This document shows, piece by piece, positions 37,524 to 50,669 of a DNA stretch of 64,000 nucleotides (within the stretch, counting starts at the first letter, position 1; every line of letters starts with the position of its first letter). The DNA is taken from positions 558,001-622,000 of the forward strand of contig NKIU01000002.1 in assembly GCA_002256245.1 (NCBI GenBank), written 5' to 3'. Under the pieces are notes generated by a model, which saw only the letters and a program-made list of their open reading frames with translations, was not told the DNA's origin and ran no database searches. A program made the position numbers and the translations under genes. The DNA is from Pseudorhodobacter sp. PARRP1 (lineage in GTDB: Bacteria; Pseudomonadota; Alphaproteobacteria; Rhodobacterales; Rhodobacteraceae).

Positions 37524-38023
37524 CCCACAAGCCCGGATATCATCTGGCCGAATTGAACGTGGGGCGCCTGTTGGCCCCCACCGACGATCCGCGCGTGGCT
37601 GAATTCATGGGCGCGTTGGACCGGGTGAACGGCCTTGGCAAACGGATGCCGGGGTTTGTCTGGATGATGGAAGGCTCGGGCGAACCGGGGACTGGCAATA
37701 CCGAAGCCAAGATCGAGGGCGACGCGCAGTTCGTCTCAAACCTGACGGTTTGGGAGAGCGCCGAGACGCTGGAGAATTTTGTGTTTGGCACGGTGCATCG
37801 CGTGTTCTACGAGCGCAGGGCCGAGTGGTTTGAAGTTTTGGGCAAGATGCATTTCGTGATGTGGTGGGTGCCTGCGGGGCATCAGCCGACGTTGGACGAA
37901 GCACTTGCAAGGCTTGCAGAAGTGCAGGCAAACGGCGATACGGACCGGGCGTTTGGCTGGTCTTATTTGAAAGAAGCGCAGGGGATGAAAATCCGGTCCT
38001 GTGCCCCAATGGCGGCGGAGTAA
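37520..38023 (+). CDS. DUF3291 protein
   Basis: [48 protein letters not shown]...[16 protein letters not shown]...[13 protein letters not shown]. Confidence 0.85.
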   Translation: MTHKPGYHLAELNVGRLLAPTDDPRVAEFMGALDRVNGLGKRMPGFVWMMEGSGEPGTGNTEAKIEGDAQFVSNLTVWESAETLENFVFGTVHRVFYERRAEWFEVLGKMHFVMWWVPAGHQPTLDEALARLAEVQANGDTDRAFGWSYLKEAQGMKIRSCAPMAAE

Positions 38024-38027
38024 GCGG

Positions 38028-40037
38028 ATGTCGAACCTCAAGAAAATCAGCATCGACGGGATCGAAGTTGAAGTCGATGGCGCGATGACGATCATTCAGG
38101 CGGCGGAAGTCGCAGGGGTCGCCATTCCGCGGTTCTGCTATCACGAGCGCCTGACGATTGCGGGCAATTGCCGGATGTGTCTGGTTGAGGTCGTCGGCGG
38201 CCCGCCGAAACCTGCGGCGTCTTGCGCGATGCAGGTGCGCGATTTGCGCCCCGGCCCGAATGGTGAGGCGCCTGTGGTGAAAACCACCAGCCCGATGGTG
38301 AAGAAGGCCCGCGAGGGCGTGATGGAATTTCTGCTGATCAACCACCCGCTCGATTGCCCGATCTGCGATCAGGGTGGCGAGTGTGATCTGCAGGATCAGG
38401 CGATGGCCTTTGGCGTCGATTTCAGCCGCTACCGTGAACCCAAACGCGCGTCCGAGGATCTGAACCTCGGCCCATTGGTCGAAACCAAGATGACGCGGTG
38501 CATTTCCTGCACCCGTTGCGTGCGCTTTACCTCGGAAGTGGCGGGCATCTTGCAGATGGGCCAGACCGGGCGCGGTGAGGATGCCGAGATTACCAGCTAT
38601 CTGAACGCGACGTTGGACAGCAATCTGCAAGGTAATATCATTGACCTCTGCCCGGTTGGCGCTTTGACTTCAAAGCCTTACGCGTTTACCGCGCGGCCTT
38701 GGGAGTTGACCAAGACCGAAAGCATCGACGTGATGGATGCGTTGGGCAGCAACATCCGCATCGACACCAAAGGCCGCGAAGTGATGCGGATTTTGCCGCG
38801 CAACCATGATGGCGTGAACGAGGAATGGATTTCCGACAAGACCCGTTTCGTCTGGGATGGCCTGCGCCGTCAGCGCCTCGACGTGCCTTATGTGCGTGAA
38901 GGCGGCAAACTGCGCAAATCGAACTGGCACGAGGCTTTGACCATGGCTGCGGCTGCGGTGAAGGGCAAAAAGGTGGCGGGTCTGGTCGGTGATCTGGCCT
39001 CGGTTGAGGCTGCGTATTCGCTGAAGGCGCTGATCGAGTCGCTGGGCGGCAAGGTGGAAAGCCGCACCGATGGCGCGCGTCTGCCGATGGGCAACCGCAG
39101 CGCTTACGTCGGCACGGCGGCGATTGAGGATATCGACAGCGCTAAGACCATTTTGCTGATTGGCACCAATCCGCGCGTTGAATCTCCGGTTTTGAACGCG
39201 CGTATCCGCAAGGCTTGGGCGGCGGGTGCGAATGTTGGGCTGATCGGCGAAGCGGTTGATTTGACCTATGATTACAAGCACATGGGCACGGATCGTAGCG
39301 CGCTGGCTGAACTGGTCGGCAAAGTGACCGAAAAGCCGAATACCATTGTGATCATCGGCCAAGGTGCGCTGAACGAGGCGGATGGCGAGGCCGTTCTGGC
39401 ACATGCGATGGCCTATGCGCAGGGCGCGGGCGGCAAATTGCTGGTGCTGCACACGGCGGCTTCGCGTGTTGGTGCGATGGACGTGGGCGCTGTGACCGAA
39501 GGCGGTCTTGCGGCGGCGGTCGAAGGGGCCGAGGTGATCTACAACCTTGGCGCGGATGAGGTTGAAATCGCGGCGGGTCCGTTCGTGATCTATCAGGGCA
39601 GCCATGGCGACCGGGGTGCCAACCGCGCTGACATCATCTTCCCGGCGGCGGCTTACACCGAAGAAAGTGGCTTGTTCGTCAACACCGAAGGCCGCCCGCA
39701 ACTGGCGCAGCGCGCAGGCTTTGCGCCGGGTGAGGCGAAAGAGGGCTGGGCGATCTTGCGGGCGTTCTCGGCGGAAGTCGGGAAAACCCTGCCGTGGGAC
39801 AGCCTGGCTGCGTTGCGCCGCGCGCTGGTGGCGGCACATCCGCATCTGGGCATGGTCGATCATGTGCCCGCCAATGATTGGCAGCCGGTGGCTTTGCGCG
39901 ATATGGGCAAGGCTACATTCCGCAATGCCTTCAAGGGCTTCTATCTGACCAACCCGATTGCGCGCGCATCGAAAGTGATGGGCGAGTTGGCGGCGATGGA
40001 AGCTGAACGGGCCAATACCCCGATGGCTGCGGAGTAA
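38028..40037 (+). CDS. nuoG: NADH-quinone oxidoreductase subunit G
   Basis: [23 protein letters not shown]...[25 protein letters not shown]...[12 protein letters not shown]. Confidence 0.97.
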   Translation: MSNLKKISIDGIEVEVDGAMTIIQAAEVAGVAIPRFCYHERLTIAGNCRMCLVEVVGGPPKPAASCAMQVRDLRPGPNGEAPVVKTTSPMVKKAREGVMEFLLINHPLDCPICDQGGECDLQDQAMAFGVDFSRYREPKRASEDLNLGPLVETKMTRCISCTRCVRFTSEVAGILQMGQTGRGEDAEITSYLNATLDSNLQGNIIDLCPVGALTSKPYAFTARPWELTKTESIDVMDALGSNIRIDTKGREVMRILPRNHDGVNEEWISDKTRFVWDGLRRQRLDVPYVREGGKLRKSNWHEALTMAAAAVKGKKVAGLVGDLASVEAAYSLKALIESLGGKVESRTDGARLPMGNRSAYVGTAAIEDIDSAKTILLIGTNPRVESPVLNARIRKAWAAGANVGLIGEAVDLTYDYKHMGTDRSALAELVGKVTEKPNTIVIIGQGALNEADGEAVLAHAMAYAQGAGGKLLVLHTAASRVGAMDVGAVTEGGLAAAVEGAEVIYNLGADEVEIAAGPFVIYQGSHGDRGANRADIIFPAAAYTEESGLFVNTEGRPQLAQRAGFAPGEAKEGWAILRAFSAEVGKTLPWDSLAALRRALVAAHPHLGMVDHVPANDWQPVALRDMGKATFRNAFKGFYLTNPIARASKVMGELAAMEAERANTPMAAE

Positions 40038-40040
40038 GAC

Positions 40041-40442
40041 ATGCGGCGTCTCGCCCCCTTTGCCATCGGACTGGCCGCCTTGGGCGGGCTGTTTGCTTGC
40101 GCGGGTGAGGCGCCGAAAACCGATGTGGCGTTCCATCCGACCTACAAGGGCATCGAGACGATCCTGCTCGACGGTGATCTGGTGAATTTCCGGGTGGCGA
40201 TGACGGGCGCGCGCGATGATGCGGATGTGGCGGCTTACGGTGCCTGTGCTGCGGCGCAATATGCGCTGATCCGGGGCTTTGGATTTGCGCGTCATGTGCG
40301 CACGAATGTGGCGATCAAGGGTGGTGTTTGGCGGGGGGATGCGGTTTACACCATCTCGGCGGCGCTGCCTCGCGGTGTGAAGACGATAGATGCTGAAGTG
40401 ACCGTGCGCGATTGTGGTGCGCAGGGCATACCGACGGTTTAA
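40041..40442 (+). CDS. Hypothetical lipoprotein inside nuo cluster
   Basis: ATG 3 nt after the nuoG stop; lipobox-like ALGGLFACAG. Confidence 0.7.
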   Translation: MRRLAPFAIGLAALGGLFACAGEAPKTDVAFHPTYKGIETILLDGDLVNFRVAMTGARDDADVAAYGACAAAQYALIRGFGFARHVRTNVAIKGGVWRGDAVYTISAALPRGVKTIDAEVTVRDCGAQGIPTV

Positions 40443-40501
40443 GGCCCAACATAGGGCCGCTTAAGTTAAGGGCCAAAAGGCTAAAGGGAACGTGAGGGAT
40501 C

Positions 40502-42045
<1,544 letters not shown>

Positions 42046-42050
42046 CTGGC

Positions 42051-42461
42051 ATGACCGACGCATTCAACCAGATCTTCCAGCAGATGATGGAGCAGGGGCA
42101 GAAAATGGCCTCGGCCTTCGCGCCCGGTTTGGACGGCGTGGATGTGAAAGCGTTTGAAAAGCTGTTCCCGGCGATGCCAAAGGAAATGCTCGAGGCGTTC
42201 TTTGGCAAAACCTTTAACCCCGAGGGCCTTGATGCCCGCACCCGTTTCCTTGTGACCATCGCGGCGCTGACCGTGCTGGGGCCACTGGGCGAGCCGCAGA
42301 TGCGGGTGACGGTGAAAAACGCGCTGGCCGCCGGGGCCACCAAGCGCGAGATCGCGGAAGTGATCTGGCAAATGTCGATGTTCGGTGGTCCGCCCGCCAT
42401 GCAAAAAGCTTTGGAGACCGCGCAGGCGGTGTTCGCAGAAACCGAGGAGAAAGCGCCATGA
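42051..42461 (+). CDS. Carboxymuconolactone decarboxylase-like protein inside nuo cluster
   Basis: [63 protein letters not shown]. Confidence 0.85.
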   Translation: MTDAFNQIFQQMMEQGQKMASAFAPGLDGVDVKAFEKLFPAMPKEMLEAFFGKTFNPEGLDARTRFLVTIAALTVLGPLGEPQMRVTVKNALAAGATKREIAEVIWQMSMFGGPPAMQKALETAQAVFAETEEKAP

Positions 42462-43072
42462 GCGTTGCAGATCTGGCCTTTTACGCGTTTTCCACCGTGA
42501 CGATTGCGGCGGGTTTGTTGGTGGTGCTGTCGCGCAACCCGGTGCATTCGGTGCTGTGGCTGATCCTGGCGTTTCTGTCCTCGGCCGGGCTGTTCGTGCT
42601 CTTGGGCGCTGAATTCGTCGCCATGCTGCTGATCATCGTCTATGTCGGTGCGGTCGCGGTGCTGTTCTTGTTCGTGGTGATGATGCTGGATGTGGATTTT
42701 GAGGAATTGAAGGGCGAGATGTCGCGCTACATGCCTTTGGGTCTGCTGGTGGGCGTGATCATCATCATGCAACTGGTGCTGGGCGTTGGCGCTTGGGTGC
42801 AAGCCGATGGCGCGATGGGCCTGCGCGCGGCGGTGACGCCCGACCTTGCGCAGATGGAAAACACCCGCGCCTTGGGCCTGCTGATCTATGACAAATATCT
42901 GCTGCTGTTCCAGCTTTCGGCCTTGGTGCTGCTGGTCGCGATGATCGGCGCGATCCTTCTGACCCTGCGCCACCGCAAGGACGTGAAACGCCAGAACGTG
43001 CTGCACCAGATGTGGCGCGACCCGGCGAAGGCGATGGAATTGATGGATCCGAAACCGGGGCAGGGCCTCTGA
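42458..43072 (+). CDS. nuoJ: NADH-quinone oxidoreductase subunit J
   Basis: [57 protein letters not shown]. Confidence 0.97.
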   Translation: MSVADLAFYAFSTVTIAAGLLVVLSRNPVHSVLWLILAFLSSAGLFVLLGAEFVAMLLIIVYVGAVAVLFLFVVMMLDVDFEELKGEMSRYMPLGLLVGVIIIMQLVLGVGAWVQADGAMGLRAAVTPDLAQMENTRALGLLIYDKYLLLFQLSALVLLVAMIGAILLTLRHRKDVKRQNVLHQMWRDPAKAMELMDPKPGQGL

Positions 43073-43095
43073 ACAGTGAGCGTGGAGTGGTGCAA

Positions 43096-43587
43096 ATGAA
43101 AAATTTCGTTCTTCCCTTTCTTGTTGCAATGTTGGTAGTCGGTCCTGCTATGGCAGACCAGAAGCAGGTCGTGCGCAATCTAAAAAAATGCGGCAGCGAA
43201 GCCACAAATGCCTTTGGTAAGCATCGCGAAAATCCAGCGATTGATGAAGGCAACGGCTATGTCGGGTTTGAAACTGACGAGTCCGATGCGAGCGGCACCA
43301 AAGAGAAATACACGCTGGTCAACTGTTCTACCCGCAAGGTGGTGCAACTCAACGCTGAATATCTGCTGAAGGATTCAAGCAAAGGGTTGCCCGGGCATGG
43401 CGACCTGTTTGCATTCGTTGACGGATTGCGCAGCAAGAAAAAGCTGGCGAATGAGGATCTGTTCATCAAGAACGCACAGCGCGGCGGCTACGAAGTGGTG
43501 AAGGGGCAACTCGCGAAGGCCTACACCCCGAAAGCCTCGCGGGGCGATTGTGGGTGTTCGCTGTATTACCCTGAAACCATGCCATAA
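43096..43587 (+). CDS. Hypothetical exported protein inserted between nuoJ and nuoK
   Basis: Signal peptide MKNFVLPFLVAMLVVGPAMA; four Cys; no family recognised. Confidence 0.7.
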   Translation: MKNFVLPFLVAMLVVGPAMADQKQVVRNLKKCGSEATNAFGKHRENPAIDEGNGYVGFETDESDASGTKEKYTLVNCSTRKVVQLNAEYLLKDSSKGLPGHGDLFAFVDGLRSKKKLANEDLFIKNAQRGGYEVVKGQLAKAYTPKASRGDCGCSLYYPETMP

Positions 43588-43677
43588 GGCAGTCATTACG
43601 CTGGCCACTGGGGTGGTCAGCAGCACTTTAAGTGCAACGCAGAAAACGACAACGGGCAACGACCCGGAGGGACGAAA

Positions 43678-43983
43678 ATGGTAGGACTGGAACATTACCT
43701 TGTGGTGGCGGCGGCTTTGTTCGTCATCGGGATCTTTGGCATCTTCCTGAACCGGAAGAATATCATCGTCATTCTGATGTCGATCGAGTTGATGCTGCTG
43801 GCGGTCAACATCAACTTCGTCGCCTTCTCGTCGCAACTGGGCGATCTGGTGGGGCAGGTGTTCACCATGTTCATCCTGACGGTGGCCGCGGCAGAGGCGG
43901 CGATTGGCCTTGCCATCCTCGTCGTGTTCTTCCGCAACCGTGGCACCATCGACGTTGAAGACGTCAACGTGATGAAAGGCTAA
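43678..43983 (+). CDS. nuoK: NADH-quinone oxidoreductase subunit K
   Basis: [38 protein letters not shown]...[34 protein letters not shown]. Confidence 0.98.
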   Translation: MVGLEHYLVVAAALFVIGIFGIFLNRKNIIVILMSIELMLLAVNINFVAFSSQLGDLVGQVFTMFILTVAAAEAAIGLAILVVFFRNRGTIDVEDVNVMKG

Positions 43984-43989
43984 GCGATC

Positions 43990-46164
43990 ATGGATATGCA
44001 ACTGAGCGCGAAGATCATCCTGTTCGCCCCGCTGGTGGGCTCGATCCTGTGCGGTTTCGGCTGGCGGTTGATCGGCGAGAAGGCGGCGACGTGGCTGGCC
44101 ACGCTGATCCTGTTTCTGGGGGCGGTATTGTCGTGGTATATTTTCCTGACATTTCAGGGCGATACCCAGCACATCACCGTGCTGCGCTTTATCGAAAGCG
44201 GCACGCTTTCCACCGAATGGGGCATTCGCCTCGACCGGATGTCGGCAATCATGCTGGTGGTGGTGAACTCGGTTTCGGCCCTCGTTCACCTTTATAGCCA
44301 AGGCTACATGGCGCATGATGACAACTGGGCGCATGGCGAGTCCTACCGTCCGCGCTTTTTTGCGTATCTGTCGTTCTTCACCTTTGCCATGCTGTCGCTG
44401 ATCACCTCTGACAACCTTGTGCAGATGTTCTTCGGCTGGGAAGGCGTGGGTGTGGCATCCTATCTGCTGATCGGTTTCTACTACCGCAAGCCAAGCGCCA
44501 ATGCGGCGGCGATGAAGGCGTTTGTGGTCAACCGGGTGGGTGACTTTGGCTTCGCGCTGGGGATTTTCGCGCTGTATTACCTGACCGACAGCATCCGCTT
44601 TGACGAGGTGTTCGCGGCGGCGCCGAAATTGGCCGAGACCAATCTGCATTTCCTGTGGGCGGACTGGAACGCGGCCAATCTGATCGGCGTGCTGCTGTTC
44701 ATCGGCGCTTGTGGTAAATCGGCGCAACTGTTCCTGCACACCTGGTTGCCGGATGCGATGGAAGGCCCGACCCCGGTGTCGGCGCTGATCCACGCGGCAA
44801 CCATGGTGACGGCGGGGGTGTTCCTTGTTTGCCGGATGTCGCCGCTCTATGAATATGCGCCGGATGCCAAGACCCTGATCGTGGTGCTGGGGGCCACGAC
44901 CGCATTCTTCGCCGCGACCGTGGGCCTGGTGCAGAACGACATCAAGCGCGTGATCGCCTATTCGACCTGTTCGCAGCTGGGCTATATGTTCGTCGCTGCT
45001 GGCGTGGGGATGTATCCGGTGGCGATGTTCCATCTGTTCACGCACGCCTTCTTCAAGGCGATGCTGTTCTTGGGCGCAGGCTCGGTGATCCACGCGATGC
45101 ACCACGAGCAGGACATGCGCAATTATGGCGGCCTGCGGAAGAAAATCCCGCTGACGTTCTGGGCGATGATGATCGGCACTTTGGCGATCACCGGCGTGGG
45201 CATCCCGCTGACGCATATCGGTTTCGCGGGCTTCCTGTCGAAGGATGCGGTGATTGAAAGCGCTTGGGTCGGCTCTGGCTATGCCTTTACCTTGCTGGTG
45301 ATCGCGGCCTTCATGACCTCGTTCTACTCGTGGCGGCTGATGTTTATGACGTTCTTCGGCAAGCCGAAGGGCGACACCCATGCCTATGATCATGCCCATG
45401 AAAGCCCGGCCGTGATGCTGATCCCGCTGGGGGTGTTGGCGCTGGGGGCGGTGTTCTCGGGGATGGTGTGGTATAACAGCTTCTTCGGCGATGAGGCGAA
45501 GATGCGCAGCTGGTTCAACATGGAACCGGCGCATGAGGAGATGGCAGAGGCGGCGGAGGCTCCGGCGACCGAGGCTCCGGCAACCGAGGCTGTTGCAACC
45601 GAGGCGGCGCCTGCTGTGGCTGCAACCGAGGCGGCGCCTGCGGCCACCGAAGCACCTGCGGCCACTGACGCGGCTGTGGCGACAGAAACTGCGCATGTCG
45701 AACCCGGCGTCGCCCCGAGTGGTGCGATCTATCTGGGCGCGGATAACCATGTTCTGCACCACGCGCATGAAGCGCCGGAATGGGTCAAAGTCTCGCCCTT
45801 CATCGCGATGGTCTTGGGCTTCTTGCTGGCGTTCCAGTTCTACATCCGCCGTCCCGATCTGCCCGGCAAACTGGCGGCACAGCAGCGTCCGCTGTATCTG
45901 TTCCTTCTGAACAAGTGGTATTTCGACGAGCTTTACAACGTGATCTTCGTGAAGCCTGCGTTGTGGCTTGGCAATTTCCTGTGGAAAAAGGGCGATGGCG
46001 CGGTGATCGACGGGGCCCTGAACGGTGTGGCAATGGGGATCATCCCGTTCTTCACCAAGCTCGCGGGGCGCTGGCAGTCGGGCTATGTCTTTACATATGC
46101 CTTCGCGATGGTGCTGGGGATTGCAGCTTTGCTGACCTGGATGACGCTTACGGTGGGACACTAA
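43990..46164 (+). CDS. nuoL: NADH-quinone oxidoreductase subunit L (with Ala/Thr/Glu-rich insertion)
   Basis: NKVGDFG-type [60 protein letters not shown]. Confidence 0.97.
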   Translation: MDMQLSAKIILFAPLVGSILCGFGWRLIGEKAATWLATLILFLGAVLSWYIFLTFQGDTQHITVLRFIESGTLSTEWGIRLDRMSAIMLVVVNSVSALVHLYSQGYMAHDDNWAHGESYRPRFFAYLSFFTFAMLSLITSDNLVQMFFGWEGVGVASYLLIGFYYRKPSANAAAMKAFVVNRVGDFGFALGIFALYYLTDSIRFDEVFAAAPKLAETNLHFLWADWNAANLIGVLLFIGACGKSAQLFLHTWLPDAMEGPTPVSALIHAATMVTAGVFLVCRMSPLYEYAPDAKTLIVVLGATTAFFAATVGLVQNDIKRVIAYSTCSQLGYMFVAAGVGMYPVAMFHLFTHAFFKAMLFLGAGSVIHAMHHEQDMRNYGGLRKKIPLTFWAMMIGTLAITGVGIPLTHIGFAGFLSKDAVIESAWVGSGYAFTLLVIAAFMTSFYSWRLMFMTFFGKPKGDTHAYDHAHESPAVMLIPLGVLALGAVFSGMVWYNSFFGDEAKMRSWFNMEPAHEEMAEAAEAPATEAPATEAVATEAAPAVAATEAAPAATEAPAATDAAVATETAHVEPGVAPSGAIYLGADNHVLHHAHEAPEWVKVSPFIAMVLGFLLAFQFYIRRPDLPGKLAAQQRPLYLFLLNKWYFDELYNVIFVKPALWLGNFLWKKGDGAVIDGALNGVAMGIIPFFTKLAGRWQSGYVFTYAFAMVLGIAALLTWMTLTVGH
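45556..45663 (+). repeat. Degenerate 15-bp/variable repeats encoding (E)APAT-type low-complexity segment in nuoL
   Basis: gaggctccggcgacc gaggctccggcaacc gaggctgttgcaacc gaggcggcgcct... Confidence 0.85.
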
Positions 46165-46168
46165 GACC

Positions 46169-47692
46169 ATGAATTACCTTCTTTCCATCATCGTCTTCCT
46201 GCCGGCGGTGGCAGCGGCCATCATGGCGCTGTTCCTGCGCGGATCAAACGAGGCCACCGCCAAAAACGCCAAATGGCTGGCGCTGATCGCCACCACGGCG
46301 ACCTTGATCGTCTCGCTGTTCGTGCTGAAGGGTTTTGACGCCAGCAACACCGGCTTTCAGTTTGTCGAAGAGGCCAGCTGGATCGTCGGGCTGAAATACA
46401 AGCTGGGCGTCGATGGCATCTCGATCCTGTTCGTGATGCTGACGACGTTCCTGATGCCCGTCACCATCCTGTCGTGCTGGGGTGTGACCGACCGCGTCAA
46501 GGAATACATGATCGCGTTCCTTTTGCTGGAAACGCTGATGCTTGGCGTGTTCCTCGCGCTGGATCTGGTGCTGTTCTACCTGTTCTTCGAGGCTGGCCTG
46601 ATCCCGATGTTCCTGATCATCGGCATCTGGGGCGGGCAGAACCGGATTTATGCGGCGTTCAAATTCTTCCTTTACACCTTCCTCGGCTCGGTGCTGATGT
46701 TGGTTGCGATGATCGCGATGTATTGGGCGGCGAAAACCACTGATATTCCGACGCTGATGGCGTTCAAGTTCGACTCTGCGCCGATGGTGGTGCTGGGGAT
46801 GAGCATCACGGGCGGCTTGCAAACCTTGCTGTTCCTTGCCTTCTTCGCCAGTTTTGCGGTGAAAATGCCGATGTGGCCGGTGCATACCTGGTTGCCCGAT
46901 GCGCACGTGCAGGCCCCGACGGCGGGTTCGGTCGTGCTGGCGGCGATTTTGCTGAAAATGGGCGGCTACGGCTTTCTGCGCTTCAGCCTGCCGATGTTCC
47001 CGGTGGGGGCTGAGGTGCTGTCGTCACTGGTGTTCTGGATGTCGGCGATTGCCATCGTTTACACCTCGCTGGTCGCACTGGCGCAGTCGGATATGAAAAA
47101 GCTGATCGCTTATTCCTCGGTCGCCCACATGGGTTATGTCACCTTGGGGATTTTTGCCGCCAACCAACAGGGCGTGGACGGCGCGATTTTCCAGATGATC
47201 AGCCACGGCTTTATATCAGGCGCGATGTTCCTGTGCGTGGGCGTGATCTATGACCGGATGCACACACGCGAGATTGACGCCTACGGTGGCCTTGTGAACC
47301 GGATGCCCGCCTATGCGCTGGTGTTCATGTTCTTTACCATGGCGAACGTTGGCCTGCCCGGCACATCGGGTTTCGTCGGTGAATTCCTTGTGCTGACAGG
47401 TATCTTCCAAGTCAACACCTGGGTCGCTGCCGTTGCCACCAGCGGCGTGATCTTCTCGGCGGCCTATGGGCTTTACCTGTATCGCCGTGTCGCCTTTGGC
47501 GCGCTGGTGAAAGAGGCGCTTGCCACCATTCAGGACATGAGCCGCCGCGAGCGTGCGATCTTTGCGCCGCTGGTGGTGATGACCCTGCTTCTGGGGGTTT
47601 ATCCGGCGCTGGTGCTGGACATCATCGGGCCTTCGGTGAAGGCGCTTGTCGATAACTACCAAGTGGCCGTCACGGCCTTTGCTGCGAACTAA
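46169..47692 (+). CDS. nuoM: NADH-quinone oxidoreductase subunit M
   Basis: [22 protein letters not shown]...[40 protein letters not shown]. Confidence 0.98.
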   Translation: MNYLLSIIVFLPAVAAAIMALFLRGSNEATAKNAKWLALIATTATLIVSLFVLKGFDASNTGFQFVEEASWIVGLKYKLGVDGISILFVMLTTFLMPVTILSCWGVTDRVKEYMIAFLLLETLMLGVFLALDLVLFYLFFEAGLIPMFLIIGIWGGQNRIYAAFKFFLYTFLGSVLMLVAMIAMYWAAKTTDIPTLMAFKFDSAPMVVLGMSITGGLQTLLFLAFFASFAVKMPMWPVHTWLPDAHVQAPTAGSVVLAAILLKMGGYGFLRFSLPMFPVGAEVLSSLVFWMSAIAIVYTSLVALAQSDMKKLIAYSSVAHMGYVTLGIFAANQQGVDGAIFQMISHGFISGAMFLCVGVIYDRMHTREIDAYGGLVNRMPAYALVFMFFTMANVGLPGTSGFVGEFLVLTGIFQVNTWVAAVATSGVIFSAAYGLYLYRRVAFGALVKEALATIQDMSRRERAIFAPLVVMTLLLGVYPALVLDIIGPSVKALVDNYQVAVTAFAAN

Positions 47693-47704
47693 GGGACAGA
47701 ACAG

Positions 47705-49138
47705 ATGATCGCTTTGGATTTTCACAACGTTCTGCCCGAAATTGTGCTGGCGCTTTACGCGATGGCGGCGCTGCTGGCCTGCGTTTACGCAGGCAAGGAT
47801 GCGCTGACGGGTGTGGTGACATGGGCGACTGCGGGGGTGTTCATCGCCCTTGCCGCCTATATCGGTTTTGCGGGCGAAGGCAGCGTTGCAGCCTTCGGTG
47901 GCATGTTCATCGACGACGCATTTGCGCGCTTTGCCAAGGTGGTGATCCTGCTGTCGGCGGCGGGTGTGCTGCTGATGTCGCAGGATTATCTGGCGCGCAA
48001 TCAGATGGGGCGGTTTGAATATCCGATCCTGATCGCGCTGGCGGTGGTGGGCATGATGTTCATGGTCTCGGCTGGCGATCTGATGACGCTGTATCTGGGT
48101 CTGGAGCTGCAATCGCTGGCTTTGTATGTCGTGGCCGCAATGAAGCGCGATGATGTCAAATCGACCGAAGCGGGCCTGAAGTATTTCGTGCTGGGCTCGC
48201 TGTCGTCGGGCCTGCTGCTGTATGGTGCGTCTTTGGTCTATGGCTATGCGGGCACCACCGATTTCGCGGGCATCATGTCCACGCTGGCCGAGCCGCATAT
48301 CGGTCTGGTGATCGGCCTTGTGTTCCTGATCGCGGGTATGGCGTTCAAGGTTTCGGCGGCACCCTTCCACATGTGGACGCCGGACGTTTACGAAGGCGCG
48401 CCCACCCCGGTGACGGCGTTTTTTGCCACCGCTCCGAAAGCCGCCGCAATGGCGATGATTGCCCGCGTGGTGTTCGATGCGTTTGGCTCGATCCCGGCGC
48501 AATGGGGGCAGGTGCTGGCGGCGCTGGCGGTGGCCTCGATGTTCCTTGGCGCAATCGCCGCGATCGGCCAGCGCGATATCAAGCGGCTGATGGCCTATTC
48601 CTCGATCGCCCACATGGGCTACGCTTTGGTTGGTCTGGCCGCTGGCACCGCTGAAGGCGTGCAGGCCATGCTGATCTACATGGCGATCTACGTCACGATG
48701 AACCTTGGCACCTTTGCCTTCATCATGTCGCTGGAGCGTGATGGAAAATCCATCAGCGATATCGATAGCCTGAACATGTTCTCGAAGCGCGAGCCTTTGA
48801 AGGCGCTGGCCGTGCTGATCCTGATGTTCAGCTTGGCAGGCGTGCCGCCGATGCTGGGGTTTTTCGGGAAGTTCTATGTGCTGAAGGCCGCCGTTGATGC
48901 GGGGATGACATGGCTGGCGCTGGCGGGGGCTGTGGCCTCGGTGATCGGCGCGTTCTATTATCTGCGCATCGTGTTCTTCATGTATTTTGGCCGTGAAACC
49001 GCAGGGGCGACCAGCCGGATGGCGCCGGTGCAATGGCTGATGCTGGTGGCGGTGGCGGCGGTGATGCTGCTGGGCGTCGTCAACCTGTTTGGCATCGAAG
49101 CGGTGGCTGCCACCGCGGCAGCAGCACTTGTCGGCTAA
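47705..49138 (+). CDS. nuoN: NADH-quinone oxidoreductase subunit N
   Basis: [55 protein letters not shown]...[29 protein letters not shown]. Confidence 0.98.
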   Translation: MIALDFHNVLPEIVLALYAMAALLACVYAGKDALTGVVTWATAGVFIALAAYIGFAGEGSVAAFGGMFIDDAFARFAKVVILLSAAGVLLMSQDYLARNQMGRFEYPILIALAVVGMMFMVSAGDLMTLYLGLELQSLALYVVAAMKRDDVKSTEAGLKYFVLGSLSSGLLLYGASLVYGYAGTTDFAGIMSTLAEPHIGLVIGLVFLIAGMAFKVSAAPFHMWTPDVYEGAPTPVTAFFATAPKAAAMAMIARVVFDAFGSIPAQWGQVLAALAVASMFLGAIAAIGQRDIKRLMAYSSIAHMGYALVGLAAGTAEGVQAMLIYMAIYVTMNLGTFAFIMSLERDGKSISDIDSLNMFSKREPLKALAVLILMFSLAGVPPMLGFFGKFYVLKAAVDAGMTWLALAGAVASVIGAFYYLRIVFFMYFGRETAGATSRMAPVQWLMLVAVAAVMLLGVVNLFGIEAVAATAAAALVG

Positions 49139-49883
49139 GCCCGCATGGCCGGCAGGCGTGGCGCGTCACGTCCTGCAAACGGTTGACAGCACCAATGCCT
49201 ATGCGTTGCGCATGGCCCCGGATACTCCGGGGCCTGCGTGGTTTCTGGGGCTCGAGCAAACCGCAGGCCGGGGCAGGCGGGCGCGCCCCTGGGCCAGCCC
49301 GCGCGGCAATTTCTACGCCACATTGCTGTTGCACCCGACAGAGCCGCCCGAGCAGATTGCCCTGCGCAGCTTTGCCGCAAGCCTTGCCTTGCGCGACGCC
49401 TTCGTCAGCCTGACCGGGCTTCCGGGTGCGTTCGCCTTGAAATGGCCGAATGATGTTTTGCTGAACGGCGGCAAGGTCGCGGGGATTTTGCTGGAAAGTT
49501 CGGCGCGCGCGCAGGGCTTTGATCTTGCCATCGGCATCGGCGTCAACCTGATCGGCGCGCCCGATCCAGCAGCGGTGGAACCCGGTGCCACCATCCCCGT
49601 CAGCCTGCTTGCCGAAACCGGCCTGCGCGTGACACCCGAGGCTTTTCTCGATGCGCTTGCCCCGGCCTATGCCGCATGGGAAGCGGCCTTTGTGCGGGAT
49701 GGTTTTGCAGCCTTGCGTGCCGAATGGTTGGCCCATGCCGCACGTTTGGGCGATACCATCCGCGCCCGCACCGGCACCCAAACCCGCGAAGGCACCTTCG
49801 AGACCATTGATCCCTCAGGCAATCTGATCCTGCGAATGTCGTCCGGCCCTGTCGCAATCCCTGCGGCAGAGGTGTTTTTCTAA
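49089..49883 (+). CDS. birA: Biotin--[acetyl-CoA-carboxylase] ligase (start uncertain; may begin downstream of 49089)
   Basis: [50 protein letters not shown]...[20 protein letters not shown]. Confidence 0.93.
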   Translation: MASKRWLPPRQQHLSAKPAWPAGVARHVLQTVDSTNAYALRMAPDTPGPAWFLGLEQTAGRGRRARPWASPRGNFYATLLLHPTEPPEQIALRSFAASLALRDAFVSLTGLPGAFALKWPNDVLLNGGKVAGILLESSARAQGFDLAIGIGVNLIGAPDPAAVEPGATIPVSLLAETGLRVTPEAFLDALAPAYAAWEAAFVRDGFAALRAEWLAHAARLGDTIRARTGTQTREGTFETIDPSGNLILRMSSGPVAIPAAEVFF

Positions 49884-49895
49884 GTGGGGCGTGAC

Positions 49896-50669
49896 ATGCT
49901 TCTGGCCATCGACTGCGGCAACACCAACACCGTGTTTTCCATCTGGAACGGCGCGCGGTTCATCGCCACCTGGCGCATCGCCACCGATCACAAACGCACG
50001 GCGGATGAGTATTTCGTCTGGCTCTCCAGCCTGCTGATGCTGACCAAAACCGAAGCCCAGATCACCGAAGCCATCATCAGCAGCACCGTGCCGCGCGTGG
50101 TGTTCAACCTGCGTGTGCTGTGTGATCGCTATTTCAACTGCCGCCCGCTGGTGGTCGGCAAGCCCGACTGCAACCTGCCGGTGGCCCCGCGCGTCGATCA
50201 GGGCACCACCGTCGGCCCCGACCGCTTGGTCAACACTGTGGCCGGGTTTGATCGCCACGGCGGCAATCTGATCGTGGTTGATTTCGGCACCGCCACCACC
50301 TTTGACGTGGTCGATCACGACGGCGCTTATGTTGGCGGCGTGATTGCCCCCGGCGTCAACCTAAGCCTTGAGGCGCTGCACATGGCCGCCGCCGCTTTGC
50401 CGCATATTGATGTCGCCAAACCCGCAAAAGCCATCGGCACGAATACGGTGGCTTGTATGCAGTCGGGCGTGTATTGGGGCTATATCGGGCTGATCGAAGG
50501 CATCGTGCGCGCCGTGCGCCGCGAACGCGAGACGCCAATGAACGTTATTGCCACTGGCGGACTGGCCTCGTTGTTCGCCCAAGGAACGGAACTATTTCAC
50601 AAAGTAGAGGACGATTTGACCATGCATGGCCTTGTCCTCATCAACCAATACAACAAGGAAACGGCATGA
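49896..50669 (+). CDS. coaX: Type III pantothenate kinase
   Basis: MLLAIDCGNTNTVFSIWNG...VVDFGTATTFDVVDHDGAYVGGVIAPGVNLSLEALH. Confidence 0.96.
   Translation: MLLAIDCGNTNTVFSIWNGARFIATWRIATDHKRTADEYFVWLSSLLMLTKTEAQITEAIISSTVPRVVFNLRVLCDRYFNCRPLVVGKPDCNLPVAPRVDQGTTVGPDRLVNTVAGFDRHGGNLIVVDFGTATTFDVVDHDGAYVGGVIAPGVNLSLEALHMAAAALPHIDVAKPAKAIGTNTVACMQSGVYWGYIGLIEGIVRAVRRERETPMNVIATGGLASLFAQGTELFHKVEDDLTMHGLVLINQYNKETA

Noticed and set aside
43375-46170. 931-aa - strand ORF opposite nuoK and nuoL
   Set aside because: Fully antisense to conserved complex I genes; His/Arg/Gln-rich translation typical of a spurious frame.
47216-49033. 605-aa - strand ORF opposite nuoM and nuoN
   Set aside because: Antisense artefact; the + strand translations are unambiguous nuo subunits.
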